From: Sacculina carcini
Taxonomy: Eukaryota; Arthropoda; Thecostraca; Sacculinidae
DNA: 64,000 nucleotides
Direction of reading: 5' to 3'
Assembly (NCBI GenBank): GCA_916048095.2
Contig: OU696574.1
Span: forward strand, 8,808,587-8,872,586
Shown: in pieces, positions 37,462 through 63,894 of the stretch
Layout: every line of letters starts with the position of its first letter
Numbering within the stretch: the stretch's first letter is position 1
Position numbers and translations under genes: made by a program
Notes under the pieces: model-generated
Databases searched by the model: none
What the model was told of the DNA's origin: nothing
Seen by the model: the letters and a program-made list of their open reading frames with translations, nothing else

Positions 37462-39924
37462 TACACACTCACCCAATAAAAAATAATAAATCGCACTCGT
37501 AAATTATATTTACCCCCGTTGATATCTGAAATAGGCAAAAATGCATCAGTACATGTTGAGTGAGTCAACAAAAATAAGATTCACCATATACCAGTGGTTC
37601 GTAACCAGTGGAGAATTCTCCACTGGCGTTAGAATTAAATGCCGGGAGCAAATGGTACGACAGAAGGACAAATGTGTTGTTTTTAATCAATCCGAATCAA
37701 TTTATATTCGTTTCCAGTGACATTTAATTTGGTGGAACAACTGAATGTATTGGACCTCTAAGCGATGTTGTCGAAAATGAAGAGATGGCTCAATTAGAAG
37801 TGGGGAATCAGAGGAAAAAGGTTAAGGACTACGAACGCCACATACGAACCGAATCTGTCATTTTTAAGCCTGTCTTCAAGTACCCAAAATGTTCAGACAT
37901 ACATGCCAAGCTGTTAGCCACTACACACTGAGTGATGACTCCATATAAACAAATGCTTCTACATACCGTAAATGCTCTATTTATCCGGCAGGCTTTAATA
38001 ATCCAGCACCCTCAGGTATGGGTTGAAAAATAATCCGGCACTTTCGTGAAGCTGGAGCTCGTCCTCGGTTGAGATGCGATTGTGGGATTCCATCAGTACA
38101 AAAGACACGTGGGCGATTACTACACAAAACAATACGCTGTGGAGATACGCGTCTTCTCTCGTCCCTGTTATCAGTGCACTATTTTTTGTTGTTGCAGTTT
38201 TTGCACAATCCTACCGTGCGGAGTGACCAAAAATAATCCGAAAGGCTCTAATAATCCGACAGGCTCGTATAATCCGGCACCATACGCAGGGGGGTCGAAA
38301 AAATACGACATGTCGTATAAGAGCATTTACGGTATCTTGATATACCCTCCATACCATCTCCACACCTTATGACATACTAATGCACAGAGAACGCAGGATA
38401 AGACCCCACAGAATGACAAGCTGGTCGCTCAAACAAGACCAAAATCACCATTACAATTGAATAGTATCAAATAACTGCCACAATAATTGAACCGATCATC
38501 GATTGCCACCAATACCAATGCATTGCAATCAATTGCGGTGGCAGGGGCGCTGAACACACGTATTCCGGAGGTGATTGGAGCCACACTGTTGGCCATGCAA
38601 CAACTGGTGTGCAGCGATATGGGCGCCGGGCCCGCCCTGCTGCCATTCTACCATAAACTACTGCCGGCAATGCGCATGTTCTACAGCTGGAAAGGTGAGA
38701 CCCACACACACACACACACATAGACACGCAAACGCTCACCAACACATGCTCGGCGAACTACGATCCATAGCTCTTAATGTCCTTAGGTCCATTTTTTTCC
38801 AACTAACGACATTGCGCTCGTGGTACGTTTGGTCCACTTCAGTCCCGGCTTTCTCTTTCCTAACTAACCTAACTCACCTAACGTACCTAAACTAGCATAT
38901 AATGAGGAAGAGAGACTGAACTGAAGCGGAACCAAACTTACCTGAGACGTAGCATCATTCTTCCCGAGAAAATGTATATACACACAGTGTTACAAGTATT
39001 TTCAGACATTCCCCAAAGTGGTGTGGTGGCAACGTGTGGGTCCTGTAATCGAGAGATCGGCGGATCGAATCCACCCAGATTGGTAGGATTGCGAGCTGAC
39101 GCTGAAAAGTCACTGCTGTGATGAGACGACGAAGAGGGGACTTATGTGTACACTAGGTGTCAGTCTGACTGATGTTCTGAAGAGTATCACCTCGGTGGAT
39201 ACAACAATCGAAGCCATGCATCTGCGAATTTAACTTTAGTACATGTTCCAACGAGTTGTGGAATACTTGTCGCAACTATACGAGACGTACTAAACACATG
39301 CATACGCATACACACACATAATACACAGCTTATGCAAAATCACACCAAACAACTCGAATAAAACGTGTATGTGATGAAATAGAAGCACGAATTAGTTTCA
39401 GGATGAAACCAACCGATGTAGCGGCCAATACGAAAAGGTTCAATTCGAGACATCCTTGTTGTAAGTTCTGTCTCGTCAACCTTGGCCAGTACAAGTACAG
39501 GTTTACTGGATTTCTATGAATACATTAAATTTAGTGGCGTGTTCGTCACTGTTTTCATCACATATAGTCAGTCAATTGTGAGCAGAGATCTAATCAACTT
39601 TGGACATCAAACACATCAACCAAAACACACTTTCAAAAAACCATGCCATTGACTAAGCAACGCATAACAAAATGCATTCGACTCACACCACAAATGCTGG
39701 CTATGAAATTCAATAGATATCAACATAAATTTTTAATCAACAAGCTGCAATCATAAATGACATCGCCGGTTTACACTATAGATATCCACTAATTATGCAC
39801 GAATACACATTGCAACGCATCAGCGCCCAAAGCCAATTACGCACGCACACACACGCACGCACAACTGCGTGCATAAGCAGATGAGTTGAATAATTACCCA
39901 ATTACACGGACCAGTGACCATGCG

Positions 39925-39990
<66 letters not shown>

Positions 39991-42900
39991 CCAGGTAGAT
40001 TATCGCGCTTACAAACGAGATTAAATTCTATAGCAATTTCGCATTTTGCAACTCACAGTGAACTGGAGCGAGTTACGCAAGTCTTAGTAGATAATGGTTA
40101 CTGCAACAAAGAAATATCAGACGTCATCGCAGAAACGCTGAATAATTTTTTCCAAAAAGATAAATCGAATCGCCCAGACACAAAAAGCATTGAGCTCTAT
40201 TACAAAAACGTATTGTCGACCTCGCACAGAGTGGATGAACGTGTGATGAAAAACATTGTCGAGAATAACGTAAAGGCCACTCAGGAAAACACTGTAGTGA
40301 AATTGATTATTTATTACAAAACGCAGAAAACGGCAAACTTGGTTCTCCGCAACAAACCAGAATCTGACAAGCCTGCGCAGCTGCGGCAGCATCACGTCGT
40401 TTACCAATTCACATGCAATGTTGAGGGATGTGGACCTCAAAGTTATATTGGTATGACGACGACGACGCTGTCGCGGCGGCTGACTTGCCACCTGAGCAAC
40501 GGCGCCATCAAAAAACATTTCAGCTCGGCTCACAAACAAAAACTGACACGTGAGGATATTGTTGGCGGTACTGAGGTGTTGGCGCATGAAAACGACGCAC
40601 GTCGACTGCGCCTGCTTGAAGCAGAATATATCACCCCGCTGAGGCCATCAATGAACATTCAACAGATAGAAAATGGTGTACTTCCAACTCAGCGAGCCCC
40701 CCCCATCTGAGCGAAACTCGACTCGCCCTTGCGACAGTAATTTTCTAGGTATTGCCGAGCCCCACTTCCAGTACGATTAAATTCTCTCACAAACTCTGTC
40801 TTGATTCGACAGGGCGCACACAGCCACTCTTCAGCATAAAGCACAGGTGTGAGAGTGGCCTACTTACCTAAAGGCTCTACAACATTCCCTATGAATTATA
40901 TCTTAGTAATATTTCTGCAGAGCCTAGGAAAATTGTGACTTTTTTGTCAAAATTTCAAGAATATATTACAATTTTTCACATTCCGCATGACAATTATATT
41001 TCCGCGTGTTTGAAATGACCAAAAAATGACATTTACATAAATCGATATATCTACTCACCTAAGCAATGCAGGGAATCCAGCTAGGGCTAAACAATATATC
41101 TTGTAAGGAGCAATTATGTGCAACAACCTGGAAAAAAGTACCTACAATTGGCAAACATATTTCATATTTGGTGTAGTGGGCCCACTTGGTCACGATAATT
41201 GTTCTCAGTAAAATGTACTAAGTTCGCTGAGCCCCTCCAAATAATGATCATGAACATTTCGAGTGTTATTCCTCGTATTTCGCCAAGCCTCCGCATCTTT
41301 TCCTTAGCCCGCCCTCCACTTCCCACCTGAGAAGAAATACACCCGGAAAAATACAAATAAACTCCCTTAGCCCCGGCGCCGCCACTGGTACGAGGGAGAG
41401 ATAGAAAGATCTGGAAGTGTTCCAATTAGCAGCCGGTTGGCATCGTGTGGGAAAACAAACGGCGCCACACACACGTGTGTTTGTCAAATCACAATCACAC
41501 ACGCACACACGCGTAACTGAAATTCATCGGTGTAATCACACAAATACAGGCAGTTGTGTCAACACACAAACACACACACAGAGACCGAATCAGCTAACCG
41601 CATCGCAATCACAAGCGCATTGACAGAAACTACGAACTAGTCTGCGGAAACCATGCTGTAAAAGCCATGCTGTACGTGCCAGGTACATTCGAGCCAGCTT
41701 CAGTACCCGCTCTCATTCGCTTTTTTTGTTAGGTTAGCCAAGGTTTGGTTAGTTAGGAAAGAGAAAAAAGAGACGGAACTGATGCGAGGCCAAACGTACC
41801 TGGCGCGTAATGTCCGCAAGATGTGATAGCCACTACAAACTTGTATTTGTATCGCCAAACACGATGAGACACACACACACACACACAGCCGCGCATTCAC
41901 TGCACACACTGTGTGACAATGAGTGGCACACCGATACATTGAGCCAACATTGCTTAATTGACATTATCACAGTATTAAGCGACTCGACCAACGTGAACGC
42001 GAGTTAGTCATATCTCGCTGCTGACAAAACGCTCCATAAACATTACACAGATCATCAACAAAGCTCGCGTGTATTCATAGCAGTGGTTCTCAACCTGTGG
42101 TACGCTAGATATCTTGCACGTGATACGCGAACACTTGCGGAGTCACGAATAATTTTGCTATTTTTACTTTATATAAAATATTTAGCGTCTAGCGCAAGCA
42201 AATCTAGCAGCATTTTTGCAACTGCTACCAGACGCCACACACCATTCAAATTCAGCGTTCTACTCGTATAACTATGTAAATAAAGCGAAACATGAGTTTC
42301 TCTGGAACCAGGGGGCACGAGGCGAATGTACGGGACCTCCAGACTTGATGATAAAAAAGTTGGAAGTCACTGATTCATAGACAAGCACAAATATAGACTG
42401 AGACTGATAGGATGTATGCCGAGGATGACCCTGCAATACAGTACTTAGACCAGGGGTTCTTAAGCGGAGTGCGAAAATTCCTGTAATTTTTGTAAAAGAA
42501 ATTATATGTTTAACATATCATTATATTTTTCCTGAAAACCGTAGTTTTGCTTAATTATCTTAAAGGATTTGTTATGAATGGATATTAAATATAAAGATTT
42601 GTTATTACGTCGTTTGTATTTATATATTTTCGTATACCTATCAGGGAACCAGGGGCTGCGAGAACTGAGTGCTGATTTGAAAATAAGGTGCGAACACTGA
42701 GAAAGGTTGAGAACCACTGATTTAGGTGGACGAAAATGATCACACTCTATCGCAATAATAACCACAATTACAACGTTGTAATATTTACCGAATAATAACT
42801 GATGAATTATCATTATTAATTATATTGATTCATTACTACATAATTACTGCCGCAATATCATGTTGACGTCGCTGTATGACCGATAATGCAATAGCGTGGC

Positions 42901-43095
42901 GTGTTGAACACCATGCAGTGCCACACCAAATCATCCCAAACTCATACAACCCTGCGTGACAGGCACAAGAGCCCACGTGGAACACTGGCAAATTCTCCAG
43001 TAAGTCAATAGAACAAATTAATCGACAAATACACACACAGACATAACGGAGCCTGCAAAAAAGTCCAACAACAAACACACACACACACACCTGGA

Positions 43096-43142
<47 letters not shown>

Positions 43143-43363
43143 ATAGGAAAAACAAAGCGTGTTTGCGTGCGTCTGGGTGCGTGGACAAACTACCAATCCA
43201 GAAACAATAAATATCGCACACACACAAACACACACACACTCACTCGAGAAAAACACGCACTTACACCCATTCGCGACGCACAAAGGCACATAAATTATTC
43301 ACACACCACTCCCAAGGCAAATCACGATGAGTTTGCATCTTGGTCTCGTAGCACCAAACATAA

Positions 43364-43408
<45 letters not shown>

Positions 43409-43474
43409 TGTGTGTGTGTGGTAGCATACGCAATATTGAGTGTGGGAGTGTTCTACAGATTATGCGTTGTAACA

Positions 43475-43516
<42 letters not shown>

Positions 43517-44749
43517 CAACAAACAACCAACTTTAATAGCAACAATAGCGAAATCCCACAACCGCTACATTACTGGAGGTATGTTCGATTGAACTTCAGA
43601 AGTACTTCTGAAGTACTTCTAAGCGCTCAGTTCACACTTCAGAAGTATTTTTAAGTGCGTTTATGCAGAAATAAATGAGAATTTATCATTCATGACGCAG
43701 AGTAGGCAATCATTTAGTATGTTTTTATAACACTTCCTTCAGAACTGCAAAAATACTGTAATTAATTTGGAAATATCATGAACAAATGCAATTAAAAGCA
43801 AAAATATTCATAGGTGAGCGGAACAAACACCGTAGTTGACTGATAAACCATAATGAATGCCGCAATTCTGAATGAGTGTTCGATTCATGCACTTGGGAAG
43901 TCCCTATTACTCAAGTGGTTAATACACTAGGAGAAAACAATTATAATTAAGTTACGCCGCCCCTTGATCAAATGGTGTCTGTACGTAACCAACTGGTGAT
44001 AATGCACTGGACTAGTTAAACGCTACAAGAAATGAGCCCAACTCCTCTGAACCTTGCTGGAGACACTGAACCACACAATTGGATACACGCATTCATCGAG
44101 CCCTTCGTGTTCGAAGTATTCCAAGAAACAAAATCGGAGAAATCCGTACGTAAACTGTAGTGAAATCAAGCGATTGAAATACTCGTGGCTCTGGAAGACA
44201 TACTGGTAAATAATAAGATTGAAGATAATTATTTGACCAGTCAAGTGAAAGGCATCATATTCGACAATCCATCGGAGGTACGGAATCATCAGAATGTTGA
44301 GAACCCCTGATATATGTAACGATTGTGTTTTAATCATATAATTCAATCATGGTTTGCTTCGATCAAATCACGATTATGATTTCGTCATGGTGCGTCAATT
44401 TCGTAAATGTTCGTTATCATGCACTTAATTCTTACAGTATCTAATTATAATGCATTACGGTGACAAAGCGAATATTTTCCACCAGCAGTTAGGAGCCACT
44501 GGTCTAAACGAACACACGCTCTTTTTCGGCGCTTTGTTGTCAATTCGCTGCCATGTTCTCTCACGCCCTGCCACCGTATAAGTCCAATATACCTCGTGCA
44601 ATCAACATTGAACCATCATTGCACCTGTTGATTTCAATCAAGACGCCCTCTTCCCTCATTCATACGAGCTCAGTAAAGCCAAACAATGTTAATCTGTCTT
44701 TGTAAAAAGTTATCTCAACACTGCTACACTGTGTGTGTGTATGTGTATT

Positions 44750-44786
<37 letters not shown>

Positions 44787-45217
44787 GTGTGTGTGTGCCT
44801 TTGTGTGTGTGTACATATTTGTGTGTGTATGTGTATAGTTGTGTGTATGCGTGTGTGTGTGTGTGCCTTTGTGTACGTGTGTGAATATTTCTGTGTGTAT
44901 ATATTTGTGTCTGAGTGTGTGTGTATGTGTGAGTGTGTATATGTGTGAGTGTGTGTATGTGTGAGTGTGTAATTGTGTGTGTGCATGTGTGTGTGAGTGA
45001 GTGTGTGTGTGTTTTAATATGGAAAAAACAAAAAACACTATTTATTACTCTCGTCATTATTTTCAAAATAGTATTGATGTAAGATATATTATATTCACAT
45101 TTGTACTATTGTTTGAAATATTTCCTGTGTCTATGTGCATCCGTTTGTTGCATATAATTTGCTTACCATCTTTAAACGTTTGCATTTGTGTCTGTGTGTG
45201 TGTGTGTGTATACGTGT

Positions 45218-45254
<37 letters not shown>

Positions 45255-45846
45255 CGTGTCTGTGTGTGTACCTGTTTGTTTGCTTAGAATATATTTGCCA
45301 AAGAATAGCAAGCAAATCATGAAACAATACATACAAATCATATACATCCTAACACAATATTGATTGTGGCCAGTGTCAGCTACAAACAACATTAAAAATG
45401 CCTAAATACATTCAACTACAACATTGATTTCCAAACACACATGCTAATCTATACCAACATGCATGTGTATGTGTGTGGGTGTGTATAAAGTAAAGTGAAT
45501 TGCATTTAATGTATATACTTCAATATAAACATTGAGGCTTCTCAAGTACAAATACTCACACACACACACACACACGCACACACGCACACACACACACACG
45601 CACACACACACACACACACGCGCACACACACACACACACACACACAGATGCTAATCTATACCAACATGTATGTGTATGTGTGTGTGTGTGTGTGCAGTAG
45701 AGATTGAGACACAGGTGGGTGTGGCTCTGGTACGGCGACAGTACCTGCACGCGATGATACTGGACACACTACACGTGTTGGTGGCCACAGGCGGACCGAC
45801 GGCTCTCGCCACCATTACACGCACCATACCAAACTACCCAGCCTGA
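35378..45846 (+). CDS. PACRG: PACRG (parkin co-regulated gene) homologue, four exons
   Basis: Four exons join in frame to 230 codons: 35378-35599, 37252-37423, 38545-38694, 45698-45846, all with GT-AG introns. The ParcG/HEAT-like fold is recognisable throughout: WLRILYDSRRIPVKLAH and IIWQ (compare FRKFYERGDFPIAL...IAWK), LLPVFYDGLRETAYPYNFLV, HLIAPIRRALNTR, LLPFYHKLLPAMRMF, and the end ILDTLHVLVATGGPTALATI then IPNYPA, which corresponds to ETLEAFERYGGENAF..I...VPTY. PACRG sits at the inner junction of axonemal doublet microtubules with CFAP20 and is needed for motile cilia. The N-terminus is shorter than in mammals. GLRET resembles PACRGL, but the third exon is closer to PACRG. Poly(A) signals lie near 46089 and 46121. 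Confidence 0.85.
37252..37423 (+). CDS. PACRG: PACRG exon 2 (codons 75-131)
   Basis: Acceptor GACAACCAG, weak in pyrimidines. It translates VSPDNLDVQRLLPVFYDGLR to HLIAPIR and ends one base into the next codon at AGAA|GTGAGA. (CA)n begins eight bases after the donor. Confidence 0.85.
37966..38332. mobile_element. Tc1/mariner- or pogo-type MITE in PACRG intron 2
   Basis: Perfect 13-bp inverted ends CCGTAAATGCTCT flanked by TA on both sides (37964-37965, 38333-38334), the TA duplication of the Tc1/mariner/pogo superfamily. Sub-terminal ATAATCCGGCA-type units occur several times near both ends, as in pogo/Tigger elements. 367 bp, non-coding. Confidence 0.85.
38545..38694 (+). CDS. PACRG: PACRG exon 3 (codons 132-181)
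   Basis: Acceptor GCGGTGGCAG. The split Arg codon is completed, then ALNTRIPEVIGATLLAMQQL to MRMFYSWK. Donor AAAG|GTGAGA, phase 1, with a CA repeat just inside the intron. Confidence 0.85.
38822..38942. mobile_element. Fold-back MITE family H, copy 1
   Basis: GGTACGTTTGGTCCACTTCAG on the left is inverted as CTGAAGCGGAACCAAACTTACC on the right, with an AACCTAACTCACCTAAC core. About 121 bp. Sister copy at 41678-41804. Confidence 0.7.
39015..39210 (+). mobile_element. Possible tRNA-derived SINE
   Basis: TGGTGGCAACGTGTGGG...GGATCGAATCC resembles A- and B-boxes at the right spacing, followed by a non-tRNA body. Only one copy seen, and the ends are undefined. Confidence 0.35.
39929..39987. repeat. 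(AT)n microsatellite, about 59 bp
   Basis: Pure AT run directly upstream of the Penelope-like fragment. Confidence 0.97.
39991..40710 (+). pseudogene. Penelope-like element C-terminus with GIY-YIG nuclease
   Basis: 240 open codons. The first part (SHFATHSELERVTQVLVDNG, then Y) matches the region after the reverse transcriptase core of Penelope elements. The rest is the GIY-YIG endonuclease: VVYQFTC..C, SYIGMTTTTLSRRLTCHLSN, then H-containing KKHFSSAH and an ARRLRLLEAEYI segment. It ends with TGA at 40708. The reverse transcriptase is missing, so the copy is 5'-truncated, abutting an (AT)n tract within PACRG intron 3. The nuclease frame is intact, but no start of its own is evident. Confidence 0.88.
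41160..41388. mobile_element. Partial family D hAT MITE
   Basis: The right end GGCGCCGCCACTG matches the family D termini at 8528 and 56738. The interior has CTCGTATTTCGCCAAGCC, matching 56641-56660 inverted. I cannot place a matching left terminus. Confidence 0.55.
41678..41804. mobile_element. Fold-back MITE family H, copy 2
   Basis: GCCAGGTACATTCGAGCC on the left is inverted as GGCCAAACGTACCTGGC on the right, with TTAGGTTAGCC and GGTTAGTTAGG core units. Related to 38822-38942. Confidence 0.7.
42081..42371. mobile_element. hAT-type MITE, family C, 291 bp
   Basis: Ends CAGTGGTTCTCAACC and (inverted) CAGTGACTTCCAAC. ATTCATAG is perfectly duplicated at 42073-42080 and 42372-42379. Non-coding. 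Confidence 0.9.
42451..42718. mobile_element. hAT-type MITE, family C, 268 bp
   Basis: Ends CAGGGGTTCTTAAGC and (inverted) CAGTGGTTCTCAACC. Flanks ACTTAGAC and ATTTAGGT share 5 of 8 positions, an eroded duplication. It lies 80 bp from the previous element. Confidence 0.75.
43073..43140. repeat. (AC)n - CTGGAGTGTA - (TG)n inverted pair
   Basis: A short AC run directly followed by a longer TG run, able to fold into a near-perfect hairpin. Further TG (43364-43420) and AC (43481-43515) runs follow within 400 bp. Confidence 0.9.
43590..43645. repeat. Short palindromic cluster CAGAAGTACTTCTG
   Basis: CTTCAGAAGTACTTCTGAAG is a perfect 20-bp palindrome, followed by two more AAGTA[C/T]TT units in the next 35 bp. 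No function is evident. Confidence 0.7.
44731..45014. repeat. Long compound (TG)n/(TA)n microsatellite
   Basis: TG repeats with GTATG, GTGAG and TTTGTG variants, and a TA run at about 44753-44781. It lies in PACRG intron 3. Confidence 0.95.
45554..45697. repeat. (CA)n then (TG)n, ending at the PACRG exon 4 acceptor
   Basis: CA/CG-variant run at 45554-45646, 24 bp spacer, then TG run to 45694 followed by CAG. ATGCTAATCTATACCAACATG occurs both at 45441 and 45648, a short direct duplication around the tract. Confidence 0.9.
45698..45846 (+). CDS. PACRG: PACRG exon 4 (codons 182-230 and stop)
   Basis: Acceptor is a (TG)n run ending TGTGTGCAG. The exon completes GTA (Val), then EIETQVGVALVRRQYLHAMI to RTIPNYPA and TGA. 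The IPNYPA end aligns with the VPTYESC end of PACRG. Confidence 0.85.
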
Positions 45847-46211
45847 TGACACACACAAACACAAACACACACACACACACACATTGAATGTATGCAGCGA
45901 TAAAGTATTGAGCATATATACATATACACACAGCTTTATGATACAACGTTCAAATCAAATAGTGAAATTGCTCTTCGTATGATTGTCAATTATAGTAGAG
46001 TTTAAAAATGATTGCAGCATTGCGTTATCGAGCCAACACATACACACATACAGACACACACACACACACACACACACACTACGTTGACAATAAATGCAAA
46101 GTACACAACACATTCGATTAATAAAAGTGTGAAATGGTGTGACAATGTATGAGTGGCGACAATATATAGATAGAGAGAGAGAGAGAAAAATGTACCGAGG
46201 TCGTAGATGAG

Positions 46212-46690
46212 TCAGTTCAGTTTATTTATTTTATAGCGCCTGTCATACACGGGCGCGCAGCAGCTACACAGTATAAACAAGCAGACAAAGCTAAAAGTTA
46301 TTTACATAAACAATAAAATAAAGAGTGAATAACACATGAATGAGTAAATATCACACAATTAAATAAGGCAAGGAACACAGATAAACACATTAACACAATG
46401 AACACATATCGATGAACACATTGATGAGTGAGTGAAATGTACTATAAGTAACACAATGCGATAAACCTAATTGGATTCAAACAAAGATAAATACAAGCAT
46501 ACATGCATTCGCACCCACACACACACACACATCAGAGAGGCAAAAGGTGTCAAGGAATGAGTCACGGGATAAAATTAAATTTCGAAAAGATGTTTCCGTA
46601 GAGAAAAAGTAAAATAACGATACGTGAGCGAGGAGGTGATATGAGAAGGGAGCGAGTTATATAATCGAGGACTGTAGAACGAGAATGACA
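46212..46690 (-). mobile_element. 5'-truncated LINE end
   Basis: The - strand reads SFSFYSPRLYNSLPSHITSS and RYFTFSLRKHLFEI (46690-46575), the final polymerase block shared with the LINE at 14.6-15.5 kb. It then has a 3' UTR ending in TTTATTTTATAGCGCCTG near 46230-46250. It begins 370 bp beyond the PACRG stop. Confidence 0.75.
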
Positions 46691-48414
46691 CACACAAGTT
46701 ACAGCGACGTGTATGCAATATGCATGAATATAACGTCAACAAATGCCGCCCCGTTGAAAAAAGCAATCTGGGCATTCCACACATACTGCAGGCGAACTGG
46801 AATAATCACACAAAATTCAGAAAGAAGCAACGGTCGAAAGTGGCCTAGACGTCAAAATAAACCGACAGACACCACAGCAGTTTTAGGCGACCGGGTGCAT
46901 CAGTCAGCCGTGCTTTGGCATTGCAAATAGCCAGTACAGTTTAGTCATGATAACAGGATATTCTAAGCCATGTACCATCACAAGCCAATGCAACCTAACC
47001 ATGCCCGCATTTGACATTTCCAAACGGAAAGCTTCAAGGTTGAATTCAAGGTCAAGCATAGCCATGGACAAATTCATACAGAATATACACTACAAATGTT
47101 TTCCAGCAATAATGCACATAGTTGAATACTTAAATTTGAATTAAATTAGCACCAGCTTTGGAAATAAGATATGTAGCCAGCTTACACAGAAACTAAAACT
47201 ACAAAAATACTCCATAAACATACACTACACATGTACCTAATAGTATATGCATACACGCTTAATATATTTCAGACGAATACAGCGTAAGTAATTGTTCTAT
47301 TCATGCGCGATACATGTTTTATGAAGTAATCATGACAAGGACGTCAAACTTGATAAAAGCACTCCTTGATAAAACATATCAATATCATATGAACCTTAAT
47401 GAAACCGGAGCCCATAATGTAATAAACCACAAAAATCAAGCAGAATCTTCCTGATTTAAAAGGTCACAACAAAACAATCACATGAGGGGTCTGACCGAAG
47501 TTGAGCCACGGCTCAGTAGACCTTAGAAACGCACAAACATCTCCCAAAAACATTTAATATGTAATATCAAAATAGATTTGTCAAAGAATCGTTGATACCT
47601 CAGAACAAACTAAGAAAACAACGACGCTCAAACGACCCAAAAACCAATAACAAGCGTGTCAATTGTTTGATCAATCGTCGCATTTAAACGTATCCCGACT
47701 TTTTCAATACAAATATGCTCTAGAAAAATGGTGTAAACGATTAGAGAGCTGCTAAAATAGAGATATTTGTTATATTTATCTGATCTGAGACATATTACAA
47801 ACTCCATTATTATTTAGTATTCCTGAAACGACAGATGAAGTGTATCGATAACAATAAACAAAATTGTAAACATTCAGAATCTGCAAGTTCATCCCACATC
47901 TTCGGGTTTTGCTGTTGTATGATCGTGTGTTTGTTCCTCATTGGGGTAATGTTTTTTGAAGAAAGTTGTTACAAGTCGTTTTAATTAATTTATAATTAAT
48001 GTTGTTATTATATGAGAAAACTTATCATAAAAATTAATTTCTATATCAATGTATGCTGTTTTAAGTATTTGATATATCATGCATGTTTATAATTTTGTGC
48101 TTGTGACATTAAGAGGGAATGATTCACCTCACATCTTCACGTGTGTGCCTCTATCCTACGTTACTACTGGCTTTTTGCGGCAATGTTCCTATGATCGCTG
48201 TAACAAAATGTAAAATATATCCTGTTCTTGTCATGCTCGGCTTTACTAACAAGTAGCAGTAAATTTATGACAATTATTTAATTTAATATTGAATTGATCG
48301 TCTGTGGTACAAGTTCAACGTTCAAGTACATGATGATGATCTATATCACTGTCACTATATGCATTTATACTTTCGTCGTTTTTATTTTGTGCAGTTTTTG
48401 TGCAAGCTTGTGTG
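46691..48414. other. Intergenic DNA between PACRG and RSK
   Basis: T-poor to about 47240, then AT-rich. No gene recognised. A pyrimidine-rich stretch ending TTTTGTGCAG at 48394 is a plausible acceptor for a 5' UTR exon of the kinase gene. Confidence 0.45.
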
Positions 48415-63383
<14,969 letters not shown>

Positions 63384-63590
63384 GCTAAATGTGTAAGGAA
63401 TCAAGAACAATAGATTGAGAAAATTATATTGAACGAATTTCTTCCAGTTCCTCGCCTCCTGCAAAGGCAGCACATTACATTAGAACGCCAAACCTAATCT
63501 AACCTAAAATCTATGAAAAATATAGAAACGTTTTTAAGCGTTTTTTATACATTAGCATTTTTAATGCTCTTGAATCCTTACACATTTAGC
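63384..63590. mobile_element. MITE family G, copy 2
   Basis: GCTAAATGTGTAAGGAATCAA on the left, inverted on the right as TTGAATCCTTACACATTTAGC. 207 bp. It shares its core with 25951-26155. Confidence 0.87.
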
Positions 63591-63837
63591 CTAGACCGCC
63601 ATAATACCTTGCTGCGGTTCTGTGTGTGTGCTGAGGAATGACACGACTCACATGTGTATTTCTGGCACGAACGAGCGCTATTTGATATCGTAGACGACAG
63701 TGTGTGCAATCAGCGTTGTCGGAGAGCCGTTGATCATGCTCATTAGACAAGGCAGATTTTTGTTGGCTTCGTTCCTTGTATACACAATGACGCGACCGAA
63801 TAGCTAGCTCCAGGCTTTCTGTCGTGTGTATTACCCT

Positions 63838-63839
<2 letters not shown>

Positions 63840-63893
<54 letters not shown>
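63840..63893. repeat. (CA)n microsatellite
   Basis: About 54 bp of CA repeat in RSK intron 6. Confidence 0.96.

Positions 63894-63894
<1 letters not shown>

Noticed and set aside
40711..40900. Hammerhead ribozyme downstream of the Penelope fragment
   Set aside because: I looked for CTGATGA followed by a stem and GAAA. It is not present. Scattered CTGATGA sites elsewhere (22298, 29264, 50127) lack stem II and a proper GAAA arm.
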